Assembly: GCF_030815585.1 (NCBI RefSeq)
Contig: NZ_JAUSWY010000001.1
Location: 1,612,001 to 1,676,000, forward strand
Direction of reading: 5' to 3'
Length of the DNA stretch: 64,000 nucleotides
DNA from: Arthrobacter pascens
GTDB taxonomy: Bacteria > Actinomycetota > Actinomycetes > Actinomycetales > Micrococcaceae
Shown here: positions 1-12,098 of the stretch, piece after piece
How the letters are laid out: the number at the start of each line of letters is the position of its first letter
Numbering within the stretch: the stretch's first letter is position 1
Program-made: the position numbers and the translations under genes
Notes under the pieces: generated by a model
What the model saw: the letters and a program-made list of their open reading frames with translations, nothing else
Told to the model about the DNA's origin: nothing
The model's database searches: none

Positions 1-489
1 CGGGCACAGGATATGGATCTCATACAGGGCCTGGGACCACAGCCAGACCACAAATGCGAAGCCCAGGGTGACACCAGCCTGCAGCCCCAGCCAGTACCAG
101 CGCGCGAAGGTGGCGCCGGACAGCAGCGCCATGCCCGTGGTGATGATCACCGCGAACGCCACAATGCCGATGAACATGTTGGGAAACCCGAAAACCGAAC
201 TTTGCCAGGTCTGCATCACCTGGCCGCACGAGATCCAGGGACTAACGTCGCAGACAGTGGTGTGGTTGGGGTCCTTGAGAACCTCAAGTTTCTCCAGGAC
301 CAGCGTCCCGGAGGCCAGCCAGCCTATGGCGCCCGTAATGACCATGAGCCAGCCAAGCGGCCGGTTGCGCGCCATTGGCGGTACGGCCCCGGCGGCCATG
401 GGCTCCGGACCTGCCGTGGGCGCGGCTGCCGCGCTGCCGGTGCCGTCGACGGGGGAGATGCTGGTCATGGTTATTGGCGTCCTTTTCAT
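1..489 (-). CDS. Vitamin K epoxide reductase (VKOR) family protein, 5' part only
   Basis: The minus-strand frame is open from an ATG at 489 to the window edge (163 codons, no stop reached). After a Pro/Ala-rich start come a hydrophobic segment (about residues 44-64), a loop with a Cys pair (C80 and C88, in CDV..ISCG), further membrane segments, and finally Cys-Pro at 162-163. That is where VKOR proteins carry the CPxC redox motif, which is cut by the edge. VKOR homologues re-oxidise DsbA-like proteins with quinone at the membrane. AAGGAG lies 6 nt before the ATG and fixes the start. A TACAAT hexamer (512-507) just upstream could be the -10. The family call is firm; the partner oxidase is outside the window. 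Confidence 0.85.
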   Translation of the reverse strand, partial: MKRTPITMTSISPVDGTGSAAAAPTAGPEPMAAGAVPPMARNRPLGWLMVITGAIGWLASGTLVLEKLEVLKDPNHTTVCDVSPWISCGQVMQTWQSSVFGFPNMFIGIVAFAVIITTGMALLSGATFARWYWLGLQAGVTLGFAFVVWLWSQALYEIHILCP

Positions 490-926
490 CGGGTGCTCCT
501 TGCCCGATTGTAACGCCGGCGGCTGGACACGGCGTTCAGCAGGCGCAAAATAGCAGACTGGTCCGGTGCCATTGCTTCCGCAGTCTTTTGGCCGGGGTGT
601 GAGAGAATAAACGTGGCTGGAGGCCGATCCACATTCGGACTCCGGTCCGGTGGCTTATTCCCAAGACCGCCAATGATGAGCAGGGCAGCCTTTCGGATCC
701 TCTGATCCGGCTTCCCGCAATTCCATTGGTCGGCACCTGGTTGTCTCGTGCAGAACAACGGGTTTCAGGACACGGCCGTCGGCTCCCACGGGCTGCCGCA
801 CCCCCCTTGCCGGTGCGAACCTGGGAGTACCCAATTGACTTCTGTCAACGCCTGCGGGTTTTGACAATATGTGCCCCAATGGGTGCCGGATGTGGCGGTA
901 CGTCAGGGGCAGGAGTGTTGCCACAT
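490..926. other. Intergenic region between divergent VKOR and rne
   Basis: This 437-base gap separates two divergent genes and must hold both promoters. For the minus-strand gene TACAAT at 512-507 is a fair -10. On the plus strand TTGACT (835-840) and TTGACA (861-866) resemble -35 boxes, but no convincing TANNNT lies at 16-19 nt from either, so the rne promoter is unresolved. I see no conserved RNA element or credible small gene. Confidence 0.5.
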
Positions 927-3900
927 ATGGAAAATGAACAAGTACCAGCCGTTAATGACGATGCTGCGGCCGCGGACGCCCCTGAAGCGCCCAAGAAAGC
1001 CACCAGGACGCGGCGGAAGGCTGCACCGAAGGCCGGCGATGCCGGGAAGCCCGTCGTCGACCTGGCGGACGGCGCAACCGCGGACGCGGCGCAGGCATTG
1101 CCCATAGAGTCCGCCTCTGCGGAGACGGCCCCGCCAGAACCCAAAGCACCCGTCCGCCGCGCACGGGCACGCAAGAAGGCGGACGCGGCCGAACCACTGC
1201 CGGCCTTTGCTGCAGAGGCTGATGCGGGTCTCCCGGAGAACCCTGCCCTTCAGGAGAGCACGGTCCAGCCTCCTGCTCCCGAGGCCGCTGCCGAGATCCC
1301 GGCCCCGGAAGTTCAGGCTGACACCCCGCCGGTCCGGCGCCGCCGCGTAGCCACCCGAAAGACATCTGCCCCGGCTCCAGAGGCCGCAATTGCCCCTGAT
1401 GCCGCGTCGGAGGAGCCGCCTGTGGCCGCGGCAGCCACGGCCCCGGAAGAGTCTGTTCCCGCCACAGTTCCGGAAGCAGCACCCGAAGCGGGGGCCGAGG
1501 AAGCAGTTCCCGCTGAACCGGCCAGCCCCTTCGGTTCGCTTTTCCTGGAACCGTCGGCGACGTCGGTGCTGTTCCAGGCCCCGGACCTGAGTACCGTGGT
1601 CCGCTCCACTCCGGCTCCCGCTCCGGCCGCCGTTGAAGAACCTGAAGAGGACGACGCCGAAGACGGCGATGCTGACGATGCCAGCGGCCGCCGCAGGCGC
1701 CGTAGCCGTGGCCGCCGGGGGCGCAGCCGCACCGGCGACCGCGATCTCGAAGACGATGCTGAGGGCGCTGCCCGCGGCGAAGACAGTGCAGCCTCGGACG
1801 ACGCCGATGAGGAGTCAGCCGGCCAGCCTGAAGAGGGCGTGACGTCCCGCCGCCGTCGCCGTCGCCGCCGTGGCGACCAGGATCTTGAACTCACCGGCGG
1901 CGGGGATGACGATCCGCCCAACACCGTAACCCGCGTGCGCGCTCCGCGTGCTGCGAGCGAGCCCGTGGTCAGCAACCGGGTGACCAGCGTCAAGGGTTCC
2001 ACCCGGCTCGAGGCCAAGAAGCAGCGCCGGCGCGAATCCCGCGACACCGGCCGCCGCCGTACGGTCATCACCGAAGCCGAGTTCCTGGCCCGCCGCGAGT
2101 CCGTTGACCGGCAGATGATCGTCCGCCAGCGTGACGACAGAATCCAGATTGCCGTCTTGGAGGACGGCGTCCTGGCCGAGCACTTTGTCTCCAAGACGCA
2201 GCAGGACTCCCTGATCGGCAATGTGTACCTTGGCAAGGTGCAGAATGTCCTGCCCTCCATGGAAGCGGCATTTGTTGACATCGGACGCGGCCGCAATGCT
2301 GTGCTCTACGCCGGTGAAGTGAACTGGGAATCCGTCAATCTCGAAGGCAAGCAGCGCCGGATCGAGAACGCGCTGAAGTCCGGAGACACCGTGCTGGTCC
2401 AGGTCACCAAGGATCCCGTGGGCCATAAGGGCGCGCGCCTGACCAGCCAGATTTCGCTTCCCGGGCGCTACCTCGTCTACGTTCCCGGTGGTTCCATGAC
2501 GGGCATCTCCCGCAAGCTGCCCGACGTCGAACGCAACCGCCTCAAGCGCATCCTCAAGGACCGGCTGCCCGAGCACGCCGGCGTCATTGTCCGGACCGCT
2601 GCAGAAGGCGCCTCCGAGGAGGAGCTCACCCACGACATCAACCGCCTGCGGGCCCAGTGGGAGGGCATCGAAGGCCAGTCGACGTCCACCAAGATCCTGG
2701 CCCCGGAACTGCTCTACGGCGAACCGGACCTGACCATCAAAGTGGTCCGGGACGTCTTCAACGAGGACTTCTCCAAGCTGATTGTCTCCGGCGAAGAGGC
2801 GTGGGACACCATCGAGGCCTACGTCACCTACGTGGCGCCCGACCTGGTGGGCAGGTTGGAAAAGTGGACCAAGGACCAGGACATCTTCGCGGCGTGGCGG
2901 ATCGACGAACAGATCCACAAGGCATTGGACCGCAAGGTGTTCCTGCCATCCGGCGGCTCACTGGTGATCGACCGCACCGAAGCCATGACCGTGGTGGACG
3001 TCAACACCGGCAAGTTCACGGGCAGCGGCGGAAACCTTGAGGAAACGGTCACCAAGAACAACCTCGAAGCGGCCGAGGAAGTTGTCCGCCAGCTCAGGCT
3101 CCGGGATATCGGCGGAATCATCGTCATCGACTTCATCGACATGGTGCTTGAGTCCAACCGGGACCTGGTGCTGCGCCGGATGGTGGAGTGCCTCGGCCGT
3201 GACCGCACCAAGCACCAGGTGGCCGAAGTAACATCGCTGGGACTTGTCCAGATGACGCGGAAGCGCATGGGCACAGGACTCCTCGAGGTCTTCGGGGAAC
3301 AGTGCGAGACTTGCGCAGGCCGCGGCATCGTCACCCATGACGATCCCGTGGAACACCGCCGCGCCAACATTGTTGCCGCTGAGCACCACGTTCAGCGCAC
3401 GGACAGCCGCCCGGATACCCAGCGCACGGAAACGCAGCGTCCTGAAGGCCAGCCCGGTGGCCGGACCGACCGCAAACGCCGCCGTGGCAGGGGAGGCCAG
3501 CCGCTGGAGGTAGCCGCGCCTGCTCCCGTGCAGATCCACACGGTCCACCCGGACCCCAGCGACGCAGAGCGCCATGCCAAGGCTGAGGCCACCAGGGCCG
3601 CCCTTGCCAACATTGCCGCGGCAGCACATGCAGCGCACCTTCACGACGACGAGGCGGCTCAGGCTGCCGCCGCCGCAAGCGGCACGCAGCAACCGGCAGC
3701 CCAGGCGTCACCTTCGGCTGGAACGGAGCGGCACGAGACTGACTCGTCCGGCCGCCCTGCAGCAGTGCTGACCTTCGGCGGCGAACGCGTAGTGCTGCCG
3801 TTTGTAGAGCACGCGGGGGACCAGGGGCAGGAACCTGCGCTGACCCTGGACCGCTTGGCGGAGGCGTTCGCCCACCTCGGCGAGCCCGCTCCCGTGGCGG

Positions 3901-4208
3901 AACGGGCCCAGGCGGAACGGGCGGTTCCTGCGCGCCAGCAGGAGCATGCCGCTGAAGAGAAGGACTATTCCGACCACACAGCAGAGCAGTCACGGACGCG
4001 CCGGCCGCGGCGCAACCGGAGTGCAAGCCGCGCCCAGGGCGCAGCCAATGCCACGTCGGTGGAACACCACGAGGCCACGCATGCGGCTCCCGAGGGCCAC
4101 ACGCACGCGGCTAAGGCACCGGAGCCCGCGAAGGCACCAGCGGAGGCCAAGCCCGCAGCCGATGAACCCATCATCCTTGGTGTCGGCGTTCCAGCGTCCG
4201 AACTCTGA
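927..4208 (+). CDS. rne: Ribonuclease E/G (Rne/Rng family), 1093 aa
   Basis: Endoribonuclease for rRNA maturation and mRNA decay. The catalytic core sits in the middle, flanked by long low-complexity arms. Residues 1 to about 420 are Ala/Pro/Glu-rich and then Arg-rich (RRRR blocks). An S1 RNA-binding domain follows at about 425-500. The metal-binding aspartates are D691 (VVDVNTG) and D735 (IIVIDFIDM), and the zinc-link C793-x2-C796 follows. The last ~290 residues are Ala/Glu/His-rich and disordered. An in-frame opening reaches back to 726, but ATG 927 with AGGAG 11 nt upstream fits the family better. The split arms are typical of actinobacterial RNase E. A strong hairpin closes the gene. Confidence 0.93.
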   Translation: MENEQVPAVNDDAAAADAPEAPKKATRTRRKAAPKAGDAGKPVVDLADGATADAAQALPIESASAETAPPEPKAPVRRARARKKADAAEPLPAFAAEADAGLPENPALQESTVQPPAPEAAAEIPAPEVQADTPPVRRRRVATRKTSAPAPEAAIAPDAASEEPPVAAAATAPEESVPATVPEAAPEAGAEEAVPAEPASPFGSLFLEPSATSVLFQAPDLSTVVRSTPAPAPAAVEEPEEDDAEDGDADDASGRRRRRSRGRRGRSRTGDRDLEDDAEGAARGEDSAASDDADEESAGQPEEGVTSRRRRRRRRGDQDLELTGGGDDDPPNTVTRVRAPRAASEPVVSNRVTSVKGSTRLEAKKQRRRESRDTGRRRTVITEAEFLARRESVDRQMIVRQRDDRIQIAVLEDGVLAEHFVSKTQQDSLIGNVYLGKVQNVLPSMEAAFVDIGRGRNAVLYAGEVNWESVNLEGKQRRIENALKSGDTVLVQVTKDPVGHKGARLTSQISLPGRYLVYVPGGSMTGISRKLPDVERNRLKRILKDRLPEHAGVIVRTAAEGASEEELTHDINRLRAQWEGIEGQSTSTKILAPELLYGEPDLTIKVVRDVFNEDFSKLIVSGEEAWDTIEAYVTYVAPDLVGRLEKWTKDQDIFAAWRIDEQIHKALDRKVFLPSGGSLVIDRTEAMTVVDVNTGKFTGSGGNLEETVTKNNLEAAEEVVRQLRLRDIGGIIVIDFIDMVLESNRDLVLRRMVECLGRDRTKHQVAEVTSLGLVQMTRKRMGTGLLEVFGEQCETCAGRGIVTHDDPVEHRRANIVAAEHHVQRTDSRPDTQRTETQRPEGQPGGRTDRKRRRGRGGQPLEVAAPAPVQIHTVHPDPSDAERHAKAEATRAALANIAAAAHAAHLHDDEAAQAAAAASGTQQPAAQASPSAGTERHETDSSGRPAAVLTFGGERVVLPFVEHAGDQGQEPALTLDRLAEAFAHLGEPAPVAERAQAERAVPARQQEHAAEEKDYSDHTAEQSRTRRPRRNRSASRAQGAANATSVEHHEATHAAPEGHTHAAKAPEPAKAPAEAKPAADEPIILGVGVPASEL

Positions 4209-4230
4209 TACGCACTACGACATCGGTGAA

Positions 4231-4274
4231 GATGCCCGGACGTACCCTCAAACTGCAGGGTGCGCCCGGGCATC
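4231..4274 (+). terminator. Hairpin terminator after rne
   Basis: GATGCCCGG (4231-4239) pairs with CCGGGCATC (4266-4274). A second stem, CGTACCCT (4241-4248) with AGGGTGCG (4257-4264), sits inside it, so the stem is about 17 bp with one internal mismatch. It starts 22 nt after the rne stop, lacks a T-tract as is common in high-GC actinobacteria, and separates rne from the TPP riboswitch. Confidence 0.75.
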
Positions 4275-4314
4275 CGGCGTTAACCGGTCTCCGTCATAAG
4301 AACGCTAGGCTGGG

Positions 4315-4396
4315 TGACTGACACGGGGTGCCGCGCAGAGGGCCGGCTGAGATCCACACCCGTTGAACCTGTCCGGCTAGCACCGGCGAAGGGATG
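4315..4396 (+). promoter_or_regulatory. TPP riboswitch (THI element)
   Basis: The conserved thiamin pyrophosphate aptamer cores are present: GGGTGCC...GGCTGAGA near 4326-4352, and ACCCGTTGAACCTG followed by a CCGGCTAGCACCGG hairpin and GAAGGGA at 4358-4394. It lies directly before the ThiD-TenA gene. The AAGGGA of the aptamer 3' end is only about 8 nt from the ATG at 4402 and is the only purine-rich element there. No terminator fits between aptamer and gene. This implies ligand binding hides the ribosome site (translational control), which is an inference from spacing. Confidence 0.93.
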
Positions 4397-4401
4397 TCTC
4401 C

Positions 4402-5955
4402 ATGTCTTCAACATCCGTCCTGCCTCCAGAGACCGAGGCCGCACCATCCAGGGCCGCAGCATCCGCAAAGGCCGGAACCCGGCGTGATGTACCGCGCGTT
4501 CTGTCGATCGCGGGATCTGACCCGTCCGGCGGCGCCGGCATCCAAGCGGACCTGAAGAGCATTGCTGCGCACGGCGGCTACGGCATGGCAGCGATTACTG
4601 CCCTCACCGTCCAAAACACCCAGGGCGTCCGTGCGGTGCACGTTCCACCGGCCACCTTCCTGGCCCAGCAGCTCGACGCTATCAGCGATGACATCACCAT
4701 CGACGCCGTGAAGATCGGCATGCTCGGCGACGCAGAGGTGATTGCTGCGGTCCGCAGTTGGCTGGAAAAGGTGCGGCCCGGCGTCGTGGTTCTGGACCCG
4801 GTGATGGCGGCCACCAGCGGGGACAGGCTGCTGAAGGAGTCGGCCGAAGCTGCCCTTCGTGGCCTCCTGCCGCTGGCGGACCTGATCACGCCGAACCTGG
4901 CGGAACTCGCCATGCTTCTGGACGAACCGCAGGCGCACGCCTGGCCCGATGCACTGGAGCAGGGCCGGCGGCTTGCGGCCGCCACGGGTGCCACGGTCCT
5001 GGTCAAGGGCGGGCATCTCGACGGCGGTGCTTGCCCGGATGCGCTGGTCAATACCGCGGGCGTCCTCTCCCAGGAAGTGGTGGTCCTGCCGGGGGACAGG
5101 ATTCCTACGCGGAACAGCCACGGGACGGGCTGTTCGCTCTCCTCGGCGATGGCGACCGTGCAGGCAAGGCTTGGGGATTGGGAAGCCTCCCTGCGGACGG
5201 TGAAGCCATGGCTGGCTGGTGCCCTGCAGGCCTCGGATCAGCTGGAGGTCGGAGCGGGCAACGGCCCTATCCATCATTTCCACCACCTGCAGCCGTCGCT
5301 GCCCGCCGGAAAGTTCGCGGAGATACTGCGCGCAGAGGCAGGCCCGGATCTGGCGGCGATCTTCGGACTGGACTTCATCCGGAGCCTGGCAGCGGGTAGC
5401 TTGGACGAAAAGCAGTTCGCCTACTACCTCGCACAGGACGCCATCTACCTCAACGGTTACTCCCGGGTGCTCGCCCGGGCAAGTGCGATGGCCCCCACGG
5501 AGACTGAACAGCTGTTCTGGGCGCGGTCCGCCCAGCAGTGCCTGGAAGTCGAATCCGAACTGCACCGCAGCTGGCTCAGCACCCGTACCGTGGAGCCGTG
5601 CCTGGGCCCTGTCACCAAGTCCTACGTTGACCACCTGCTGGCCGCGTCCGCTTCCGGCAGCTACGCCGTGCTGGTGGCGGCTGTTCTTCCGTGCTTCTGG
5701 CTGTACGCCGAGGTCGGCAGCACCCTGCATGGAGAGTTCCTGACTGCGGGGGCACCGGCAGACCACCCCTACGCCGCGTGGCTGCGGACCTATGCCGATG
5801 AAGACTTCGCCGCCGCTACCCGCCGCGCGATGGCCACGGCAGACGAGGCCGGGCGCAGGGGATCCGAGAATGAGCGGGCAGCGATGGTCCTGGCTTTCAG
5901 GCAGTCGTGTCGTTTCGAAGTGGATTTCTTCGACGCGCCGCGTCTTCACGCCTGA
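4402..5955 (+). CDS. thiD: Bifunctional HMP(-P) kinase / TenA-family thiamin salvage protein
   Basis: A fusion of 517 aa. Residues about 31-300 are ThiD (hydroxymethylpyrimidine/phosphomethylpyrimidine kinase): substrate loop SIAGSDPSGGAGIQADL at 35-51 and the GTGC anion-hole motif near 240. Residues about 305-517 are TenA/THI-4 type: LPCFW with the family's catalytic cysteine at C431, then EVG, and a C-terminal FEVDFFDAP helix. ThiD makes HMP-PP for thiamin synthesis; TenA-type domains hydrolyse aminopyrimidines from degraded thiamin, so the fusion couples salvage to phosphorylation. Similar ThiD-TenA fusions are known in actinobacteria and yeast. The gene is single, behind a TPP riboswitch that overlaps its ribosome site. 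Confidence 0.92.
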   Translation: MSSTSVLPPETEAAPSRAAASAKAGTRRDVPRVLSIAGSDPSGGAGIQADLKSIAAHGGYGMAAITALTVQNTQGVRAVHVPPATFLAQQLDAISDDITIDAVKIGMLGDAEVIAAVRSWLEKVRPGVVVLDPVMAATSGDRLLKESAEAALRGLLPLADLITPNLAELAMLLDEPQAHAWPDALEQGRRLAAATGATVLVKGGHLDGGACPDALVNTAGVLSQEVVVLPGDRIPTRNSHGTGCSLSSAMATVQARLGDWEASLRTVKPWLAGALQASDQLEVGAGNGPIHHFHHLQPSLPAGKFAEILRAEAGPDLAAIFGLDFIRSLAAGSLDEKQFAYYLAQDAIYLNGYSRVLARASAMAPTETEQLFWARSAQQCLEVESELHRSWLSTRTVEPCLGPVTKSYVDHLLAASASGSYAVLVAAVLPCFWLYAEVGSTLHGEFLTAGAPADHPYAAWLRTYADEDFAAATRRAMATADEAGRRGSENERAAMVLAFRQSCRFEVDFFDAPRLHA

Positions 5956-6063
5956 TCGCTTATGGCCGCCGCAGCCGGTACGATAGTCGGGCACGGTTCC
6001 GGATGTCAGTGCTGCACCCGCTTGTGGCGCCTATCACAGACAACCCGCCGGAACCAGCCTCAT

Positions 6064-6093
6064 TTGCGGCCGAAGGCAAAATTAGCGTATTCT
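6064..6093 (+). promoter_or_regulatory. Promoter of rplU-rpmA
   Basis: TTGCGG (6064-6069) and TATTCT (6088-6093) are 18 nt apart and give a start near 6100. The leader of about 127 nt contains a GGAAC-CAG-GTTCC hairpin (6170-6182) and an ACGCC/GGCGT stem around 6110-6141, which could be an L21-type leader. That role is a guess from position. Confidence 0.6.
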
Positions 6094-6226
6094 AGATCTT
6101 CGGTGCTTACGCCAACACTTGGGTTACGACCCCACGGCGTTGAGGCACAGCGAGAGCCCAGCCAGATATGGAACCAGGTTCCGCACGCAAATTTAGTAAT
6201 AAACGTCGAGAGAAGTGAGTTCCCAA

Positions 6227-6535
6227 GTGGTGTACGCGATTGTCCGCGCAGGCGGCCGCCAAGAGAAGGTTTCCGTTGGAGACTTCGTTACCCTGAACCG
6301 CGTCCCCGGTGGAGCCGGCAGCACTTTTCAGCTGCCCGCACTGCTCCTGGTAGACGGTGACAAGGTCACCTCCGCCGCTGCGGACCTGGCCAAGGTAACT
6401 GTTACGGCTGAGATCCTCCAGGACCTTCGTGGTCCGAAGATCGTCATCCAGAAGTTCAAGAACAAGACCGGTTACAAGAAGCGCCAGGGTCACCGTCAGG
6501 AACTGACCAAGGTCAAGATCACTGGTATCAAGTAA
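6227..6535 (+). CDS. rplU: 50S ribosomal protein L21
   Basis: The 102-aa protein begins [15 protein letters not shown] and ends with the basic [10 protein letters not shown] tail, the L21 signature. It binds 23S rRNA in the large subunit. The frame is open from GTG 6215, but GTG 6227 is preferred: it gives the family N-terminus and has AAGTGAG seven nt upstream. It is followed after 61 nt by rpmA and then obg, the standard L21-L27-Obg order. Confidence 0.96.
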   Translation: MVYAIVRAGGRQEKVSVGDFVTLNRVPGGAGSTFQLPALLLVDGDKVTSAAADLAKVTVTAEILQDLRGPKIVIQKFKNKTGYKKRQGHRQELTKVKITGIK

Positions 6536-6596
6536 CCACCGGTTAACTGTTCAGGTTTTCAGCAGATTCCCCAGAATTTAGAGGCAGGCATTTCAA

Positions 6597-6860
6597 ATGG
6601 CACATAAAAAAGGCGCGAGCTCCACTCGCAACGGTCGTGACTCCAACGCCCAGTACCTCGGCGTCAAGCGCTTCGGCGGCCAGGTAGTTTCCGCAGGCGA
6701 GATCATCGTTCGCCAGCGTGGCACCCACTTCCACCCGGGCGCCGGCGTTGGCCGCGGCGGCGACGACACCCTGTTCGCACTGGCTCCGGGAGCTGTCGAA
6801 TTCGGCACGCGCCGCGGTCGCCGCGTCGTCAACATCGTTGCTGCTGCAGCTGCAGAGTAA
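6597..6860 (+). CDS. rpmA: 50S ribosomal protein L27
   Basis: The 87-aa protein [17 protein letters not shown]... is a textbook L27, a component of the peptidyl transferase centre. It has the family length and no N-terminal extension of the kind cleaved in some Firmicutes. It lies between rplU and obgE on the same strand and is presumably cotranscribed with rplU. Confidence 0.97.
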   Translation: MAHKKGASSTRNGRDSNAQYLGVKRFGGQVVSAGEIIVRQRGTHFHPGAGVGRGGDDTLFALAPGAVEFGTRRGRRVVNIVAAAAAE

Positions 6861-6916
6861 CTAATAGTTCTGAAGCGGTGGGGCGGGCCATTTGGTCCGC
6901 TCCACTGTTCTTTTAA

Positions 6917-9725
<2,809 letters not shown>

Positions 9726-9739
9726 GCGGTCGGCTCACT

Positions 9740-9754
9740 TAGACTGGAAGGATG
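9740..9754 (+). promoter_or_regulatory. Leaderless-type promoter of proA
   Basis: TAGACT (9740-9745) ends 6 nt before the proA ATG, which places transcription start at or next to the start codon. There is no usable Shine-Dalgarno spacing (GGAAGG touches the ATG). proA could thus be made independently of proB. Confidence 0.55.
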
Positions 9755-11104
9755 ACTGAGGCACTGATTTCCCAAGTCCCTGGCAATTCCAACGATTCGA
9801 ATGCGGTTCCTTCCGGGCCGGAACAGGGGAGTACCCCCACTCCGGCTGAGGTTGAGGCAGCCGTCCACTCCATCGCTGACCGCTCACGGCAGGCTGCCCG
9901 CCAGATGTCCGGGGCCAACCGCGCCTTGAAGGACAGTGGCCTCCGGGCCATCGGTGCCGCACTGCTGGACCGGAAGGACTTCATCCTGTCCGCCAACGCC
10001 AAGGATGTTGCGGCCGGCAAAGCCAACGGCACGTCGGCGGCCCTGCTGGACCGCCTCACCCTGACCGAAAGCCGGATCGACGGACTCGTGGCGGCCTTGG
10101 AGAACCTGGCCGGCCTGCCGGATCCGGTAGGAAACGTGGTCCGCGGCCAGACGCTCCCCAATGGCCTGCGCCTGCGCCAGATCAACGTGCCCATGGGAGT
10201 GGTGGCCGCCATTTACGAGGCCCGCCCCAACGTGACCGTAGACATTGCGGGCCTTGGCCTCAAGAGCGGGAACGCCGTCGTCCTCCGCGGCGGTACGGCT
10301 GCCGCCTTCACCAACGAAGCACTGGTCCAGGTCCTCCGTGAAGCCCTGGATTCCGTCGGACTGCCGGCGGACGCCGTGCAGACCGTTGACCAGTATGGCC
10401 GTGAAGGCGCCAATGCACTGATGCGTGCCCGCGGCCGCGTGGACGTCCTGATTCCCCGCGGTGGCCGCGAGCTCATCCAGACCGTGGTCAAGAATTCCGC
10501 TGTGCCCGTCATCGAGACCGGTGAGGGCAACGTGCACATCTTCATCGACGAATCGGCCAGCGAGGACATGGCGGTGGAGATCCTGTTGAACGCCAAGACC
10601 CAGCGGCCCAGCGTCTGCAACACCGTGGAGACCCTGCTGGTCCATTCGCGGTCCACCGTGCTGCCCGCCGTGGCGGCCGCGTTGCGCGGCGCGGGTGTCA
10701 CCCTGCATGCCGATGAGCGGATCAGGGCCGCCCTGCCCGCGTCCGTTGAGTCCGAGCCTGCCACGGATGAGGACTGGGGCACCGAGTACATGGACCTGGA
10801 CCTCGCGGTGGCCATGGTGGACAGCCTCGATGAGGCCGTCCGGCACATCCGCACCTGGTCCACCGGGCACACGGAGGCCATCCTGACCAACGACCTGTCG
10901 AATGCCGAGCGGTTCATCGCCGAGGTGGATTCCGCTGCGGTCATCGTCAACGCGTCCACCCGCTTTACCGACGGCGGTGAGCTGGGACTTGGCGCCGAGG
11001 TGGGAATCTCCACCCAGAAGCTGCACGCGCGGGGCCCGATGGGGCTGACCGAACTGACTACCACCAAGTGGATTGTGCAGGGCGAGGGCCAAGTCCGCGT
11101 GTAG
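9752..11104 (+). CDS. proA: Glutamate-5-semialdehyde dehydrogenase (gamma-glutamyl phosphate reductase)
   Basis: Reduces gamma-glutamyl phosphate with NADPH in proline synthesis. The 450-aa aldehyde-dehydrogenase-like protein has the catalytic cysteine C289 in RPSVCNTVETLL, the IYEARPNVT motif and the C-terminal GPMGLTELTTTKW signature. An N-terminal extension of about 30 Pro/Ser-rich residues precedes the fold. It sits 26 nt after proB. Confidence 0.95.
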   Translation: MTEALISQVPGNSNDSNAVPSGPEQGSTPTPAEVEAAVHSIADRSRQAARQMSGANRALKDSGLRAIGAALLDRKDFILSANAKDVAAGKANGTSAALLDRLTLTESRIDGLVAALENLAGLPDPVGNVVRGQTLPNGLRLRQINVPMGVVAAIYEARPNVTVDIAGLGLKSGNAVVLRGGTAAAFTNEALVQVLREALDSVGLPADAVQTVDQYGREGANALMRARGRVDVLIPRGGRELIQTVVKNSAVPVIETGEGNVHIFIDESASEDMAVEILLNAKTQRPSVCNTVETLLVHSRSTVLPAVAAALRGAGVTLHADERIRAALPASVESEPATDEDWGTEYMDLDLAVAMVDSLDEAVRHIRTWSTGHTEAILTNDLSNAERFIAEVDSAAVIVNASTRFTDGGELGLGAEVGISTQKLHARGPMGLTELTTTKWIVQGEGQVRV

Positions 11105-11181
11105 CAACGCGGTAACATAGAACAGAAGTCCGGAACGGCGGGAAGATCCGCTGTCACATCCTTTGAGCCCTAGGGGAGAAA

Positions 11182-11421
11182 ATGCTGCTCCAGCAGATCG
11201 CCACGTCCATTGCCGCTGCAGGCGAAGCGCAACATGAGGAACTCGCCCCGCTGTGGGCCGAGCCGTGGGTCTTTGGGGCAGCCATTTTTGCCATCCTGCT
11301 GGTGATGATGTTTGTCACCCTTTCCTACTCCAACCTGGGCAACCGCCACTCGGTCACGGAAGAGCATGCCGATCCGCACCGCCAGCACCCCAACAAGCAC
11401 GATCACGGCCAGGGCCACTAG
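11182..11421 (+). CDS. Small membrane protein of unknown function, His-rich tail
   Basis: A 79-aa protein with one hydrophobic segment (about residues 29-48, [18 protein letters not shown]) and a polar C-terminus rich in histidine (NKHDHGQGH). GGGGAG 3 nt before the ATG supports the start. It lies between proA and nadD, overlaps the likely nadD start, and is probably cotranscribed with it. I do not recognise a characterised family; the His tail could bind metal, but nothing else supports that. Confidence 0.7.
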   Translation: MLLQQIATSIAAAGEAQHEELAPLWAEPWVFGAAIFAILLVMMFVTLSYSNLGNRHSVTEEHADPHRQHPNKHDHGQGH

Positions 11422-12091
11422 CATTTCCCGTGTTTTGCACCACAACGGTGCCGAAGGTCGGCTGCGGCTGGGCGTGATGGGCGGGACGTTTGATCCCATC
11501 CATCACGGCCACTTGGTCGCAGCCAGTGAAGTGGCTGCCAAGTTCGGCCTGGATGAAGTGGTTTTCGTCCCCACCGGACAGCCGTGGCAAAAAACGCACA
11601 AGCACGTTAGCGAGCCTGAGCACCGGTACTTGATGACGGTGATCGCCACGGCGTCGAATCCCCGCTTTACCGTCAGCCGGGTGGATGTGGACCGTCCTGG
11701 TCCTACATATACCATTGACACCTTGCGCGATCTTCGCACCCAGCGTCCGGACGCTGATCTGTTCTTCATTACCGGAGCAGACGCGCTGGCGCAGATCCTG
11801 TCGTGGAAGGATATCGACGAACTCTGGTCGCTGGCGCATTTTGTTGGAGTGACCCGGCCTGGGCATGTGCTTGATGGTATGGGCCGCAAGGACGTCAGCC
11901 TCCTTGAGGTCCCTGCCATGGCCATCTCATCCACGGACTGCCGCGCCAGGGTTGCCGAGCACAACCCCGTCTGGTACCTCGTGCCGGACGGCGTAGTGCA
12001 GTACATCGCCAAGTATGGACTGTACGCCGAGGGCTCCGCACCGAGGGACCTACCATCCGCCGAAACAAACGAACCAGCCAGTACTGAATGA
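11366..12091 (+). CDS. nadD: Nicotinate-nucleotide adenylyltransferase
   Basis: Makes deamido-NAD from NaMN and ATP. The nucleotidyltransferase signature [16 protein letters not shown] and the later SSTDCRAR (ISSTxIR-type) motif are present. The start is uncertain. The first beta strand (RLRLGVMGG) must be included, so GTG 11474 and ATG 11477 are too late. ATG 11366 has GGAAG only 3 nt away and overlaps the upstream gene by 56 nt; TTG 11435 is the other option. Enzyme identity is firm. Confidence 0.88.
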   Translation: MPIRTASTPTSTITARATSISRVLHHNGAEGRLRLGVMGGTFDPIHHGHLVAASEVAAKFGLDEVVFVPTGQPWQKTHKHVSEPEHRYLMTVIATASNPRFTVSRVDVDRPGPTYTIDTLRDLRTQRPDADLFFITGADALAQILSWKDIDELWSLAHFVGVTRPGHVLDGMGRKDVSLLEVPAMAISSTDCRARVAEHNPVWYLVPDGVVQYIAKYGLYAEGSAPRDLPSAETNEPASTE

Positions 12092-12098
12092 GTTTTCA

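Noticed and set aside
835..866. TTGACT and TTGACA as rne promoter -35 boxes
   Set aside because: No acceptable -10 at 16-19 nt from either hexamer.
4408..5994. Minus-strand open frame of 528 codons opposite the ThiD-TenA fusion
   Set aside because: Mirror of a real gene with riboswitch and conserved motifs; its translation is Arg/Gly/Gln-rich without family features.
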